From: an uncultured Chlorobiaceae bacterium | GTDB lineage: Bacteria; Bacteroidota; Chlorobiia; Chlorobiales; Chlorobiaceae | DNA: 63,313 nucleotides | Reading direction: 5' to 3' | Assembly (NCBI GenBank): GCA_903869365.1 | Contig: CAIPYV010000134.1 | Location: 1 to 63,313, forward strand | Part shown: piece by piece, positions 32,862 to 42,860 of the stretch | How the letters are laid out: each line of letters opens with the position of its first letter | Numbering within the stretch: the stretch's first letter is position 1 | The notes under the pieces: model-generated | What the model saw: only the letters and a program-made list of their open reading frames with translations | Databases searched by the model: none | What the model was told of the DNA's origin: nothing | Program-made: the position numbers and the translations under genes

Positions 32862-35800
32862 TTAGTGCTGAGTTGTGAATGCTGGGTTCTGAGGATTATA
32901 CGGGAGAGTAAAGAAAAAAGTACTTCCTGCGTCCTCAACGGATTCTACCCATATTGTGCCACCAAGAATTTCAACGAATGCTTTGGTTATGCTCAATCCG
33001 AGCCCTGCGCCTTCATAACCTCTGGTTAAGGTGTTGTCTACCTGGCGGAAGCGGTCAAATACTTTCTCTTTCATCTCATCGGGAATACCGATACCTGAAT
33101 CGATGACATAAAACTCAAGAGTACCATCTTTCCTGGTATAGCCAAAATCTACACCTCCCTTACGGGTAAATTTCAGGGCATTTTTGACGAGGTTGGTCAG
33201 TATCTGGTTGAGCTTGACACTATCGGTTGTGATAATGCTTTCGCTGTCAGACAGACCTGTTGTACAGGTAAAACGCAAACCTTTGGTTTCAGCTTCAGGC
33301 TTGAAAAACGCATGGAGGTCATGCAAAAGATCGTTGAGAGGTGTTTTGGTTACCTGTAATTTGGTTTCCTGGGCATCAATACGCGAAATATCAATGAGAT
33401 CATTAATGAGATTGAGCATGCGCTGGCCGCTCTTTTGAATAAGGTCGATATATTCAGCCATTTCTTCACCGGATAACTGAGGTTCTTTCAGCAGTTCTGA
33501 AAAACCGAGAATGCCATTCATGGGGGTGCGTATTTCATGGCTGATATTTGCCAGAAACGCTGATTTTAAACGGTCACTCTCTTCTGCTTTTTCTTTGGAG
33601 GCGATGAGTTCATCGAGCATTTTTTTCTGTTCGGTGATATTTTCTTTGACCGCAACAACATTAGTTATCAATCCTTTTGTATTCACAATGGCTGCAATGA
33701 CAACTGATTCCCAATAGAGTTCACCGTTTTTCTTTTTGTTCTGCAGTTCGCCACGCCACACCTTGCCAGAAAGAATGGTCTGCCAGAGCTCTTTATAGAG
33801 TGCCTTGCGAACCAGACCGGACTGGAGAAGACGGAGGTTTTTTCCGATTGCTTCTTCAGCCGAATACCCTGTGTGTTTGGTAAACATCGGGTTGACATAT
33901 TCTATATTGCCGCGAGGATCGGTAATGACCACAACAGCTGGACTTTGTTCTACAGCAGCACTCATTTTACTAAGCTGAGCATAAGCCTGTTTCCGTTCGG
34001 TGATGTTTTTGCTGGTGCCGATAATTCTATAAATATGGCCAGCATTATCGCGAACCGGGTTCAGCACAGTTTCCCACCAGGTTATTTTGCCCTGGAACGG
34101 CAAAGCCTCTTCATACTGTATGGTTTTTCCTTCACGAATACAGGCTGCATAGTTATGGGTGACGGTTTCGGCAACTTCCGGATCAAGAAATTCTTCGGGT
34201 GTTTTTCCTATGATATCCTCATTTTTAATACCCGTCAGTTTTTCATGCACTGGATTAATCCCTTTAAAGCGGAAACCTCCGTCATCTCGTACATCAACGA
34301 CAAAAATAGAGTGATTGACCTCATCGTAGATGCTTGCAAGAAACTGCTGACTTTTCTGTAGTTCATGCTCGTATTGTTCATGGAATATTTCCTGTTGTTT
34401 ACGCTCTGTAATATCATGGATCAAGCCAATCGTTCCGGAAGATGCATTTTCCTGATAATATTGGAAGTGAACTTCTCCGTAAAAAAATGAACCGTTTTTT
34501 TTGATGCACTTCCATTCGATTATCTTGGTACTCAAATTATGTAACAGGGTTTCGCGGAAGAGTCCCAGGCCTCTCGAAATATCCTCATCTTCCATATATT
34601 CGGTAAAGGTATGGCCAATCATTTCATGAGGGAGATAGCCGATAAGTTGTTCAGAGGCTGGCGAAACATAGGTTAAGGATCCGCGTGAGTCAGTAACAAA
34701 CACCATTTCAGCCAACTGCTCGGTAATAGAGCGGAATTTTTTTTCACTTGACAGTAAGGCCTGTTCAGCACGCTTGCGTTCGGTTATGTCATTAATAATC
34801 GAGTAAAGCAGGGCTTTACCATGAAAAGTTATTGGACAACTGAAGACATCGACATCACGTATTGAGCCGTTGGCCAGGCGATGGCTGAATGATCGATGGT
34901 TTTGCTCAGCTTTATTGAATTTCTCCATTTGACGTTTTACATATTCAGGAGGATTCATGGAGAGCTGGTGGAGTTGCTTTTGTTTGAGTGTTTCAACTGG
35001 CCATCCATAAAAATCAGCCGCTGCCCGATTAGCATCAATAATGTTCCCTGTTTCCGGGTCGATGATCAGCATGACGGATACATGTTCTTCAAAAAGGGCT
35101 CTGAAACGATTTTCGCTTTCTTTCAGTGCATCTTCCTTTTTCTTTTGATCAGTGATATCGAGAACGATACCCGCATACCGTAGAATTGTTCCTTTGGAAT
35201 TTTTTATCGGGCTGCCCTTGGAGAGCAACCAGCGTAGTTGTCCCTCAGAGTTGATTGTTCGCCAGGTGCAACTATATTCACCACCAGTATTGAGGGCTTC
35301 CTGAACGGCCTGCTCAACTGCTTCCCTGTCTTCCGTGATAATGGTACTGATCCAGGTGTCATAGGTATTGTCCGTCTTGATGGGCTTGAGGCCGTAAAGT
35401 TTCCACACCTCATCCGACCAGGTATTGGTATTGGTGCTTATCTCATGTTCCCAGAAACCAGCATTGGTTGCCTTCATAATGAGATGCATGCGGTCATTGC
35501 TTGCGGAGAGCTCCTCCTGTACTTTTTTATGTTCTTGTCGAGTTCTTAGCATGGTAATCCCATACGCGAGATTCTCAGCCAGTGTGGTGTGCAGCTTTGT
35601 TTCCTCGGCATTAAAAGCGTTCGGATGGGTTGCATAGATCGTCAATGCTCCAAATATCTCATGACCTGTTTTCAGTGGTAAGCTCTGAGAGGATGCATAG
35701 CCGCGTTTGAACGCATCGTTACGCCATGGTTTCAAAAACGGGTCATTGAGGATATCTCGCGAAGTTATTGGTTTACCAGTGCGGATTGCGCTTCCTGTGG

Positions 35801-36245
35801 GTCCTCGTCCAAATTCAGTATCATCCCAGGATATGTTGGCTGTTTCAAGATAGCCGTCCTCGAAACCTGATTGAGCTATTGGACGGACGCTTTTTTCCTT
35901 GTCGTGTTCCGCATAACCAATCCATGCCATACGATAACCGCCAACATCAACAACGATATCACAGATACTTTGCAGTAATTCAATTTCATTCGTGCTGTGA
36001 ATCAGTGCCTGATTGCATTGGTTTGTCGCACGGAGTGTGCGGGTCAGCCTGTGCAGTTCGTTTTCAGTTTGTTGTTGTTCAATGATATCGGATAGTATAA
36101 CCGGGGAGACATCACTTATTACAGTAGTGCTGAGTTCCAGTGCTGAGTCCTGAGTGCCTGGATTTTGTTTATACTGGTGTTCTTCTGCAATTTGGCTAAG
36201 CTCTGAAGGAGAAGCAGGCTTGATAGAGTGCTGCTTTTTTGCCAT
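32862..36245 (-). CDS. Large sensor histidine kinase (GAF, ~5 PAS, HisKA, HATPase), receiver lost
   Basis: A 1127-residue soluble kinase starting MAKKQHSIKPASPSELSQIAEEHQ. A GAF domain lies at about 70-235 (NEIELLQSICDIVVDVGGYRMAWIGYAEHD...LPLKTGHEIFGALTIYAT). Five PAS domains follow to about 870, then HisKA with His903 (ISHEIRTPMNGILGF) and HATPase (ILTNLVKNALKF, DSGIGIP, GAGLGLSITKAFVEILGG). It ends with an odd NPQNPAFTTQH made of AGTGCTGAG-family repeat sequence; a degraded receiver lies just beyond. Around residues 30-40 another pair of AGTGCTGAG repeats (36126-36147) is read in frame as PGTQDSALELS. Without a receiver it must pass phosphate to a separate regulator. Confidence 0.92.
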   Translation of the reverse strand: MAKKQHSIKPASPSELSQIAEEHQYKQNPGTQDSALELSTTVISDVSPVILSDIIEQQQTENELHRLTRTLRATNQCNQALIHSTNEIELLQSICDIVVDVGGYRMAWIGYAEHDKEKSVRPIAQSGFEDGYLETANISWDDTEFGRGPTGSAIRTGKPITSRDILNDPFLKPWRNDAFKRGYASSQSLPLKTGHEIFGALTIYATHPNAFNAEETKLHTTLAENLAYGITMLRTRQEHKKVQEELSASNDRMHLIMKATNAGFWEHEISTNTNTWSDEVWKLYGLKPIKTDNTYDTWISTIITEDREAVEQAVQEALNTGGEYSCTWRTINSEGQLRWLLSKGSPIKNSKGTILRYAGIVLDITDQKKKEDALKESENRFRALFEEHVSVMLIIDPETGNIIDANRAAADFYGWPVETLKQKQLHQLSMNPPEYVKRQMEKFNKAEQNHRSFSHRLANGSIRDVDVFSCPITFHGKALLYSIINDITERKRAEQALLSSEKKFRSITEQLAEMVFVTDSRGSLTYVSPASEQLIGYLPHEMIGHTFTEYMEDEDISRGLGLFRETLLHNLSTKIIEWKCIKKNGSFFYGEVHFQYYQENASSGTIGLIHDITERKQQEIFHEQYEHELQKSQQFLASIYDEVNHSIFVVDVRDDGGFRFKGINPVHEKLTGIKNEDIIGKTPEEFLDPEVAETVTHNYAACIREGKTIQYEEALPFQGKITWWETVLNPVRDNAGHIYRIIGTSKNITERKQAYAQLSKMSAAVEQSPAVVVITDPRGNIEYVNPMFTKHTGYSAEEAIGKNLRLLQSGLVRKALYKELWQTILSGKVWRGELQNKKKNGELYWESVVIAAIVNTKGLITNVVAVKENITEQKKMLDELIASKEKAEESDRLKSAFLANISHEIRTPMNGILGFSELLKEPQLSGEEMAEYIDLIQKSGQRMLNLINDLIDISRIDAQETKLQVTKTPLNDLLHDLHAFFKPEAETKGLRFTCTTGLSDSESIITTDSVKLNQILTNLVKNALKFTRKGGVDFGYTRKDGTLEFYVIDSGIGIPDEMKEKVFDRFRQVDNTLTRGYEGAGLGLSITKAFVEILGGTIWVESVEDAGSTFFFTLPYNPQNPAFTTQH

Positions 36246-36384
36246 GTGGGGATAAGATAAAATGGTAAAAGTGAACAGGACTAAAGACTTAATGTTATTA
36301 TAACGATTAAATCAAATATGATACAAGCAGTTAAAGTTCCACCCATGCCGAATGGTGTCCAGTTTTCTTCAAGAACTCCAAAAT

Positions 36385-36471
36385 GATTGGGCAGCCATGC
36401 AGTTGTTGTTGATTGAGAGCAGTGACGTAGGCTCTATGGTGAGCAATGGGTGAAAAGTTCTGGTTGATTAG
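36385..36471 (+). pseudogene. Vestige resembling the RAYT gene 3' end
   Basis: GCAGTGACGTAGGCTCTATG, then GTGAGC and a TGA stop, mirrors the RAYT end CCAGTGCTGTGAGTTCTATG, GTGAGA, stop. In protein terms SSDVGSMVSNG against TSAVSSMVRKG. It is followed directly by repeat copy 5 at the same relative position as in the intact RAYT. Confidence 0.6.
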
Positions 36472-36494
36472 TATCGCTATTCAACAACGTCCCC
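36472..36494 (+). repeat. RAYT-linked repeat, copy 5
   Basis: 23-bp consensus copy, 15 bp before the start codon of a small plus-strand gene and about 230 bp upstream of the kinase at 32862-36245. Confidence 0.9.
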
Positions 36495-36509
36495 AAATAT
36501 TAGGCTACG

Positions 36510-36797
36510 TTGAAAAAAATTATACTTGATGTTGAAAACGAAATCGGGGGACCACAGTGGACGAGCTGGGATGGGCCGGAGGAAATTATTGACGTTTATG
36601 CGCCTTATGGGGTATCCCTTGAAGAAAATGCAGTGACTGAGCGATTTGTTATGAGTGTGCTTGAGAGAGCTATTGAATCCAATGGAAAAACTTTGCCGGG
36701 TGATTGTGAGCTTTATGAGCACATGATTCTGGACAATCTGGTGTTATCCAAGGATAACAGTTATTGGCTTGTTTACCTTAAAAACAAATATTCTTAA
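36510..36797 (+). CDS. Hypothetical protein, 95 aa
   Basis: TTG start followed by KKIILDVENEIGGPQWTSWDGPEEIIDVYAPYGVSLEENAVTERFVMSVLERAIESN...YEHMILDNLVLSKDNSYWLVYLKNKYS. Acidic, no family recognised. It is enclosed between repeat copies 5 and 6 (356 bp apart), an isolated small module; codon use looks genuine. Start codon uncertain. Confidence 0.5.
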   Translation: MKKIILDVENEIGGPQWTSWDGPEEIIDVYAPYGVSLEENAVTERFVMSVLERAIESNGKTLPGDCELYEHMILDNLVLSKDNSYWLVYLKNKYS

Positions 36798-36813
36798 CCT
36801 CATAAGTGATACG

Positions 36814-39351
36814 TTAGGGGTGGCTATTATCGCTATTCAACAACGTCCCTGAAGGGAGGGTGAAGGTAAAGGTACTTCCTGCACCATCTACGGATTTGAC
36901 CTGGATTGATCCACCGAGCAACTCTATGAAGGCCTTGGTAATGGCTAACCCCAGACCTGAGCCTTCATGGTCACGGGTCAACGAGTTGTTCACTTGATGG
37001 AATCGCTCAAAAATTCTCTCTTTTTTGTTTGCTGGTATGCCAATACCTGAGTCGATCACATAAAACTCCAGGACATCATCCTTTTTGGTGTATCCGAAAT
37101 CAATTCCCCCCTTGGTGGTGAATTTCAGGGCATTCTTGATAAGATTGGTCAATATCTGGTGCAGCCTTGCGCTATCGGTTGTAATCCAACTTTCATTGTC
37201 GGGGAGTCCCTGCGTAAAGGTTAACCTCAATCCTTTTTTGATCGCTTCTGGTTTGAAAAAAGCATAGAGATCACGCAAGAGCGTGTTAAGCGATGTTTTT
37301 GTCATATTGAGCGTCGCTTCTTTGGCGTCAATGCGCGAAATATCAATAAGGTCATTAATGAGGTTTAGCATACGTTGACCGCTTTGATTGATAAGCCCGA
37401 TAAATTCTTCCTTCTCGTCACCGGAAAGATGAGGGTCTTTGAGTAACTCGGAAAAACCGAGAATGCCATTCATCGGGGTTCGTATTTCATGGCTGATGTT
37501 AGCCAGAAACGCGGTCTTTAAGCGGTCGCTTTCTTCAGCTTTTTCTTTGGCCACCCTCAATTCGGTCAAGGTGACCTGCAGCTGACTTTCAGCCAGTTTG
37601 CGATCGGTGATGTCGATTTGGGTGCCAAGCATACGCCATGGTTTACCATCTGCTGTCCGGCTCATCAAACTTCCTTGATCAAGAACCCAAACCCAATAAC
37701 CGTGTTTATGTTTCAACCGGCATTCGCATTTATAATAGTCTAATTCGCCTTTGAAATGTCGTTCTGCAATGGCCCTTGATTGACGTAAATCGTCCGGATG
37801 AATCAGATCTATCCAGGTTTGATTGGTTAAAGGCGCAAGTTCTTCAGGGGTGTATCCAAGAATATCCAGGCAGCGGTTATTAACGATTGCTTCTCCAGTT
37901 TGAAAATTCCAATCCCAGGTTCCAAGCTGCGCAGCATTAATGGTTGCCTCATACCGGGCACTTATTTCCTGGGCTTTTAATGTCGCCAGTCTGCGTTCAG
38001 TGATGTCCGTGGTTGTGCCGATAATTCTAAAGATACGGCCACTCGCATCACGGACAGGATTTAGGACGGTTTCCCACCACATATCTTTGCCAAGGAAAGG
38101 CAAAAATTCGACATATTGTATCGAGATCCCAGCTCGAACGCAGGCATCGTAGTTCCCGTGGATTGCTTTTGCTGACTCAGATTCAAAGGCCTCTTCAGGA
38201 GTTTTGCCCGAAAAATCCACATGAATGATGCTACTGAGTTTGGTATTGAGCGCACCATGCTTTTTATACCGATAAATACCGTCAGGCAGAACATCAACAA
38301 CGAAAACCGATACATTAACATCATTGAAAATACTCTCGAGAAGCTGCTGGTTTTCAAGCAACTTCTCTTCGAAGTGCCAACGGATACGTTCCCTTGATTT
38401 GCGTTCAGAAATATCCCAAATGAGGCCGATTAATCCGGTTTGATCCTCGTCCTGATAATACTGCAGATGGATTTCCGCTTCAATGAGTGAGGTGTCTTTT
38501 CTCTTTACCTTGATTTCAAAAACCTGATTTGTAAGTTTATTCAACAAGGTTGTATTGAACACCTCCTTAGCGGCAGGTATGGCATCATTATCGATGTAGT
38601 CGAAATAGTTCGTCCCAATGACCTCTCCAGGTAAAAAACCAAAAATATTTTGAATAACAGGCGACACATAGGTTATGGTACCAATGTCGTTCGTAACAAA
38701 AACCATCTCTGAAATCTGATTCACAATAGAACGAAAGTTCCGTTCGCTTTTACGCAACCTTTCCTCAACCATCTTCTGTTCGGTAATATCCGTGAGAATA
38801 ACCCGACACCCATGAGAGGTATCAATTACTTCAGCATCAATGCGCATGGTACGGTCGAGAACCCTGTGAATCGCGGATGGCTGAGCAGGAGAGGCGAAAA
38901 GTTTCACCTCACAGTTTCCTGGCACTCTCCTGGAAAAGACAGTTTCGAGCAGGTCATCCATTACCCGATAATCCGCCGGAACAACAAAAGATATAAAGTG
39001 CAACCCCAGTAATCGGGTTTGATCAACCCCAAGCAGTTTTGTGGCAGCCAGATTTGCTTTCAGTATTCTTCCGTCACGACCCAGAGTCAGATAACCGGTT
39101 GGTGCAAAGTCATACAGCTCGGTGTACATCCTGAGGCTTTCTTCCAGCTCACTTCTGGTTCGTGCAAGTTCCGCCTGCTCCACTTCAAGCTCAATCCGAT
39201 GGGTCTCTAATTCATCGAGAATCCGGGTCATTTCTTCAGGTGAAGAGAAAACTGCCGGTCTGCTTTGATGATTGATTTTCTGGTGCTTTTCAGCAAGATG
39301 GTGTAATTCTGATGCGGGAGCAGGATTATTGCTTCTCATTTTTTTTGCCAT
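36814..39351 (-). CDS. Sensor histidine kinase (PAS x4, HisKA, HATPase), truncated by repeat
   Basis: Start at 39351 (MAKKMRSNNPAPASELHHLAEKHQ) fits the shared N-terminus of its paralogues; the frame is open 72 bp further upstream. About 845 residues: coiled coil, PAS (LYDFAPTGYLTLGRDGRILKANLAA), three more PAS/PAC units to about 590, HisKA with His621 (ISHEIRTPMNGILGF), HATPase (ILTNLIKNALKF, DSGIGIP, GSGLGLAITKAFIELLGG) ending FTFTLP. The final codons SGTLLNSDNSHP are repeat copy 6 read in a different frame from elsewhere. No receiver domain remains. It is soluble and senses cytoplasmic signals. Confidence 0.9.
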   Translation of the reverse strand: MAKKMRSNNPAPASELHHLAEKHQKINHQSRPAVFSSPEEMTRILDELETHRIELEVEQAELARTRSELEESLRMYTELYDFAPTGYLTLGRDGRILKANLAATKLLGVDQTRLLGLHFISFVVPADYRVMDDLLETVFSRRVPGNCEVKLFASPAQPSAIHRVLDRTMRIDAEVIDTSHGCRVILTDITEQKMVEERLRKSERNFRSIVNQISEMVFVTNDIGTITYVSPVIQNIFGFLPGEVIGTNYFDYIDNDAIPAAKEVFNTTLLNKLTNQVFEIKVKRKDTSLIEAEIHLQYYQDEDQTGLIGLIWDISERKSRERIRWHFEEKLLENQQLLESIFNDVNVSVFVVDVLPDGIYRYKKHGALNTKLSSIIHVDFSGKTPEEAFESESAKAIHGNYDACVRAGISIQYVEFLPFLGKDMWWETVLNPVRDASGRIFRIIGTTTDITERRLATLKAQEISARYEATINAAQLGTWDWNFQTGEAIVNNRCLDILGYTPEELAPLTNQTWIDLIHPDDLRQSRAIAERHFKGELDYYKCECRLKHKHGYWVWVLDQGSLMSRTADGKPWRMLGTQIDITDRKLAESQLQVTLTELRVAKEKAEESDRLKTAFLANISHEIRTPMNGILGFSELLKDPHLSGDEKEEFIGLINQSGQRMLNLINDLIDISRIDAKEATLNMTKTSLNTLLRDLYAFFKPEAIKKGLRLTFTQGLPDNESWITTDSARLHQILTNLIKNALKFTTKGGIDFGYTKKDDVLEFYVIDSGIGIPANKKERIFERFHQVNNSLTRDHEGSGLGLAITKAFIELLGGSIQVKSVDGAGSTFTFTLPSGTLLNSDNSHP
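36828..36849 (+). repeat. RAYT-linked repeat, copy 6
   Basis: 22 bp inside the 3' end of the kinase gene (minus strand). The left flank has GTGATACGTT, as does that of copy 7. Confidence 0.9.
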
Positions 39352-39506
39352 GGGGGGGCACTTGCTTGTTACTGTAAAAAAATCCATTACCAACTGACAG
39401 GGGAGCGGGGCTTTATACCTCATTGCGATGGTATATACTGCGTCAATTTATTAAATATTTACAAAATAATATTCCTGAATGTTATCAAGACCGAGGGCGG
39501 AAAATA

Positions 39507-39515
39507 AGTGCTGAG
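39507..39515 (+). repeat. AGTGCTGAG short repeat
   Basis: Single copy just beyond the 3' end of the N-acetyltransferase gene (minus strand). Confidence 0.5.
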
Positions 39516-39519
39516 GGGG

Positions 39520-40281
39520 TCAGACAAGACCGAATCTGCTGGATAATATGGCGGCCCGGTTTTCTGCGGAGATGAATTGCTTTGTTGTTGTTCCATTGAT
39601 GATGGTTTTGAGTGTATCACCGATAAGAATGTCTCGGCCTGATGGGTTGTGCAGCACGACGAGTAATTTTTTGACAAATATGGTATCGGGGTGTGTTGAG
39701 TTGAGGTGGTTGGCTGGAACGAAATCAATCCATTCCTGGGGGTAGAGGTCAAATTCGTATTGATCTGCCCAGTGACCGTCGATGAATGCCTTTAGCAGAT
39801 ATTTTGTTTCATCAGTTGCGCTCAGGATAAAACGATCGGAGTCCTGTTTTATTTCAATACCGAGGAGATTGAGTCGCATCGGCTTTCTTATTCCGTTACT
39901 TCCGAATCCTAAATCGAAGAGCCACTTCTCATTATCCGCTTCGGCTATAATGGCCATGTGCGTTTTGGGGCGTCTTACGGGGTAATTCATCGGGCGTGCG
40001 GCAATAAATGTATGGGGAACTCCCAATTCCTGAAGTGCCATCGCAAAGAGGCCATTGACTTCATAGCAATAGCCGCCTCGATTACGCGTCAATATTTTTT
40101 CAACGATTTCTTCTGAAACCAGGGAGACAATTTTTCCGGCCTGAATATCGAGGTTTTCAAAAGGAACGGAAAATAACTGGCACCGCATAATCTCCGTTAA
40201 TGTTGCAATATCCGTGTCAGTATTACCATGATAGGCTATTCTGCTGAAGTACTTCTCAAGGGTAAAATTATCTGCTTTCAT
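39520..40281 (-). CDS. Arylamine N-acetyltransferase
   Basis: A 253-residue NAT family enzyme transferring acetyl from acetyl-CoA to arylamines or related substrates. The Cys-His-Asp triad is visible: Cys72 in RNRGGYCYE, His108 in KTHMAII, Asp123 in WLFDLGFG. The N-terminal MRCQLFSVPFENLDIQ block is typical. Length normal. It overlaps the remains of an ABC permease gene upstream by 4 nt. Physiological substrate unknown. Confidence 0.92.
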   Translation of the reverse strand: MKADNFTLEKYFSRIAYHGNTDTDIATLTEIMRCQLFSVPFENLDIQAGKIVSLVSEEIVEKILTRNRGGYCYEVNGLFAMALQELGVPHTFIAARPMNYPVRRPKTHMAIIAEADNEKWLFDLGFGSNGIRKPMRLNLLGIEIKQDSDRFILSATDETKYLLKAFIDGHWADQYEFDLYPQEWIDFVPANHLNSTHPDTIFVKKLLVVLHNPSGRDILIGDTLKTIINGTTTKQFISAENRAAILSSRFGLV

Positions 40282-41385
40282 CGCTGCTCCTGTTCCTGGT
40301 GTTGATGACCACAGAAATAATGTAACAATCCTATCATCCCTGATCCACTCTTATTCGTAAGAAAGCGCAGCATGTGTTGAGACGGCAATGGCCGATTTAC
40401 CGGAATGCGGCTTGCAATCCACCCGAACACAAGGGTAACGGCGAGGGTGATGCAAAACCCGGATGAGCTGAAGGCATACGTCAGTTCTGCATCGTTACCC
40501 AGCATGAGTTTGCCGAAAAACAGCGTAGCAAGAAGAATTGATTGTTTTATCCCTGACACGTAATGGCAGTGTGGAACCAAGAGGCGGGTTGTTATAGAGT
40601 TCCATTGCCTGCTGGTTCAGCACCACCTCAAAATCGTTTGACGGCAACAACCAGCGTCCATTGCAGATTGTTAATTTGAGCAACCTGTTTTTTCTCGGAA
40701 GAGCCACAATTCCGGCCCCTTTATCTGTTGTTAGTATTTTTGACTGAATTTCACCGCGGCCACCTATCCAGGTTTCCACTTGTCTGACATTCTCTAACAA
40801 TTGCTTTTTGTGAAATACCGTAGTCGCTTAAAGCCTCTCTCACGGATATCCCCGTACCTTTCAGTATCAGCCCCGATAATGCACCGATGACAAGAAGCAT
40901 CGAAATATATATTCTGAACAGCTGAAACCGTGACGCACCTATTGCTTTGAGAATACCCAGTTGCCGGATTTGACCGGCCATGATAGTATGGTGTTCCGCA
41001 AGGGAACCTTCTTGCCTTCTTCCCTGAAGAAACGAGCAAGTTTCATGTCATTGAAATTTTCAACTCCGTAGAGCCAGAGAGGAATCCAGACATCCGGACG
41101 GACTTCAATTCTGTGCAGGGAAAAATCTCTGAATTCAGCGGTTTCAATGTCCGGTTTACCCCTGAACTGTTCAAGGTTCAGCTTTTCAAAGTCTGGTGAG
41201 GAAAACACCAGATGAGCGGGCGCAGTGCGTTGATAATTGGCTTGTAAATCATGCATTAACAGTACATAGGATACCTGTACCATGCCCGCACCCCAGATGC
41301 CAAGGATCAATGCAAAGACAACGAGAAGTGTTTTTTTTGGATTCGAGGTCAAATCCCTTGCCGCTTTTAAGAATTGCTGCTTCAT
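40278..41385 (-). pseudogene. ABC transporter permease (FtsX/MacB-like), broken
   Basis: Starts normally at 41385 with MKQQFLKAARDLTSNPKKTLLVVFALILGIWGAGMVQVSYVLL, a permease N-terminus with one TM helix and periplasmic domain. After about 41000 the family sequence continues in other frames: MAGQIRQLGILKAIGASRFQLFRIYISMLLVIGALSGLI (the FtsX motif), a periplasmic piece ending LNQQAMELYNNPPLGSTLPL, and a final TM stretch to 40278. At least two frameshifts and probable deletions. The adjacent ATPase gene is intact but has lost its permease. Confidence 0.8.
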
Positions 41386-42071
41386 AGAGCTCCACCTTTA
41401 GTTTCTTGCGCAACTATTGCTCCATCCAGGATGGTAATGGTTCGGTCGTATGGAGAGGCGTTATCTTTTTCATGTGTCACCACAAGAACTGTTTTTCCCG
41501 CTTTGGCGAGAGAGCTTACAATGGATTTGATCGATTCTGCCGTTTTACTGTCTGAATTGCCGGTAGGTTCATCGGCAACAAGAATGGCAGGGTTGTTTGC
41601 CAATGATCGGGCAATTGCCGCCCGCTGCTGTTCTCCGCCGGATAGGGATGCAGGCATTTTGCTTGCCTGTTCTGGTATACCGACGCGTTGTAACAGGTCA
41701 TTTGCCCGATTCATGCGTTCAGCTTTGGGGATGGTGTTGACCAACTCCATTGCAAGCAGAATGTTTTCAAGAATTGTCAGCGTCGGGATCAACTGAAAAA
41801 ACTGGAAGACGATGCCGATATTTCTGCCTCGCCATGCTGCCAGCTCGCTTTCGTTCATGTGGCCGATATCAGTATCGTTCAACCTGATTATGTCTTCAGT
41901 AGGGTGGTCAATGCCGGTAATCATGTTTAAAAGGGTTGATTTCCCGCTGCCTGATTTTCCAACAATGGCAACATATTCACCCTTTTCAATAGTCAGGTTG
42001 ATGTTGTTGAGTGCAGTAAACGATCGCTCTTTGGTCTGGAATACTTTTGTTACGCCTTTCAGGGTAATCAT
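41382..42071 (-). CDS. ABC transporter ATP-binding protein (MacB/LolD-type)
   Basis: From the ATG at 42071 (MITLKGVTKVFQ) the product is 229 residues. Walker A GKSGSGKST, signature LSGGEQQRAAIARSL, Walker B AILVADEPTGNSDS, H-loop VTHEKD. The order and length fit the ATPases that drive FtsX-type permeases (LolCDE/MacB). Its stop overlaps the start of the permease remnant by 4 nt. One odd point: the D-loop reads GNSDS, where most have GNLDS. With a broken permease its function is doubtful. Confidence 0.88.
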   Translation of the reverse strand: MITLKGVTKVFQTKERSFTALNNINLTIEKGEYVAIVGKSGSGKSTLLNMITGIDHPTEDIIRLNDTDIGHMNESELAAWRGRNIGIVFQFFQLIPTLTILENILLAMELVNTIPKAERMNRANDLLQRVGIPEQASKMPASLSGGEQQRAAIARSLANNPAILVADEPTGNSDSKTAESIKSIVSSLAKAGKTVLVVTHEKDNASPYDRTITILDGAIVAQETKGGAL

Positions 42072-42519
42072 GGTGGTATACTGTACCCGCTGCGAGGAAG
42101 CCATAAATGGACAAGAAATTTAGCAGTCTCAACAATATCCGTAATACCGCCTTCAATGGTGAATGTGGCATACTTTTTTGAGGATATCTCAAAATGGTTT
42201 ACAAAGCCAGCTATTGTTGCCGGGTTATCAACGGCAATGCAGGCATAAAAGCGGCATTTATCAAGTGCTGTGAATATCGGATAATCTTTTATAACTCCAA
42301 ACGGCGTCGCATTATTTGCCAACAAGGTCACGTATTTGAGACCATTGCTTTATGCTCTTAAAGCTTTCGTTGATCAACTTTGGTTATCCGTTGAAAGTGA
42401 AAAGGGGAAAAGCAGGCAATCGAAGCCAATTCATCCAGAGACATCTCCCTGTCAATTGCCTGCTCGATATGCCTGACAACCTTGTTGATGCGTTCAAGAT
42501 GTTCCTTGGATTGCTTCAT
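42068..42519 (-). pseudogene. AraC-family regulator with GyrI-like effector domain, internally deleted
   Basis: The minus strand from 42519 reads MKQSKEHLERINKVVRHIEQ then MSLDELASIACFSPFHFQRI, the first HTH of AraC regulators, and stops near 42358. The second part (42331-42068) reads CRFYACIAVDNPA...FEISSKKYATFTIEGGITDIVETAKFLVHLWLPRSGY, a GyrI-like effector-binding domain. The second HTH and linker are missing. It sits upstream of the ABC genes and may once have regulated them. Confidence 0.75.
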
Positions 42520-42558
42520 TGGGTTTGCTTTGTTTTCAGAGTCGCCGTCGTCACTTTT

Positions 42559-42760
42559 TCAAATTCTTGCATTGATTGCATCCCAGTCAAGACGTTCAAG
42601 GTGCTTGTCGTCGTTATAAGGTGTTGACGTATAAATTCTTACATGCCTATCAGTAAAAAATTACTGCAAGTCATGCTCTGTGATTTTATCGAGTGAGCTG
42701 ATAATGTACACAATTTCTTCCTGTGGGAACTTTTTTACACCGTCAAATCCTGTTGCAATA
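42559..42760 (-). pseudogene. DarT-like (DUF4433) ADP-ribosyltransferase remnant
   Basis: One minus-strand frame reads GFDGVKKFPQEEIVYIISSLDKITEHDLQ, an in-frame TAA, then FFTDRHVRIYTSTPYNDDKHLERLDWDAIN. The F(V)FTDRHA...YNDxKxLxxLDWxxI pattern is that of DUF4433/DarT toxins, which ADP-ribosylate thymidine in DNA. Both ends are missing. Assignment rests on one block, so moderate confidence. Confidence 0.5.
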
Positions 42761-42860
42761 TTGTATGGGTTGTGATGATGAGTGACTCAATAAGCTGCAA
42801 AACACTGATGGAATTCGGGAGATAAGAGCTCGGCGGGTAATAATGCATGCTGGCTTTTGG

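Noticed and set aside
36477-36722. Minus-strand open frame ending FGDVVE opposite the 95-codon gene
   Set aside because: The product has no family resemblance and the plus strand holds the more convincing gene; the ending is just the repeat.
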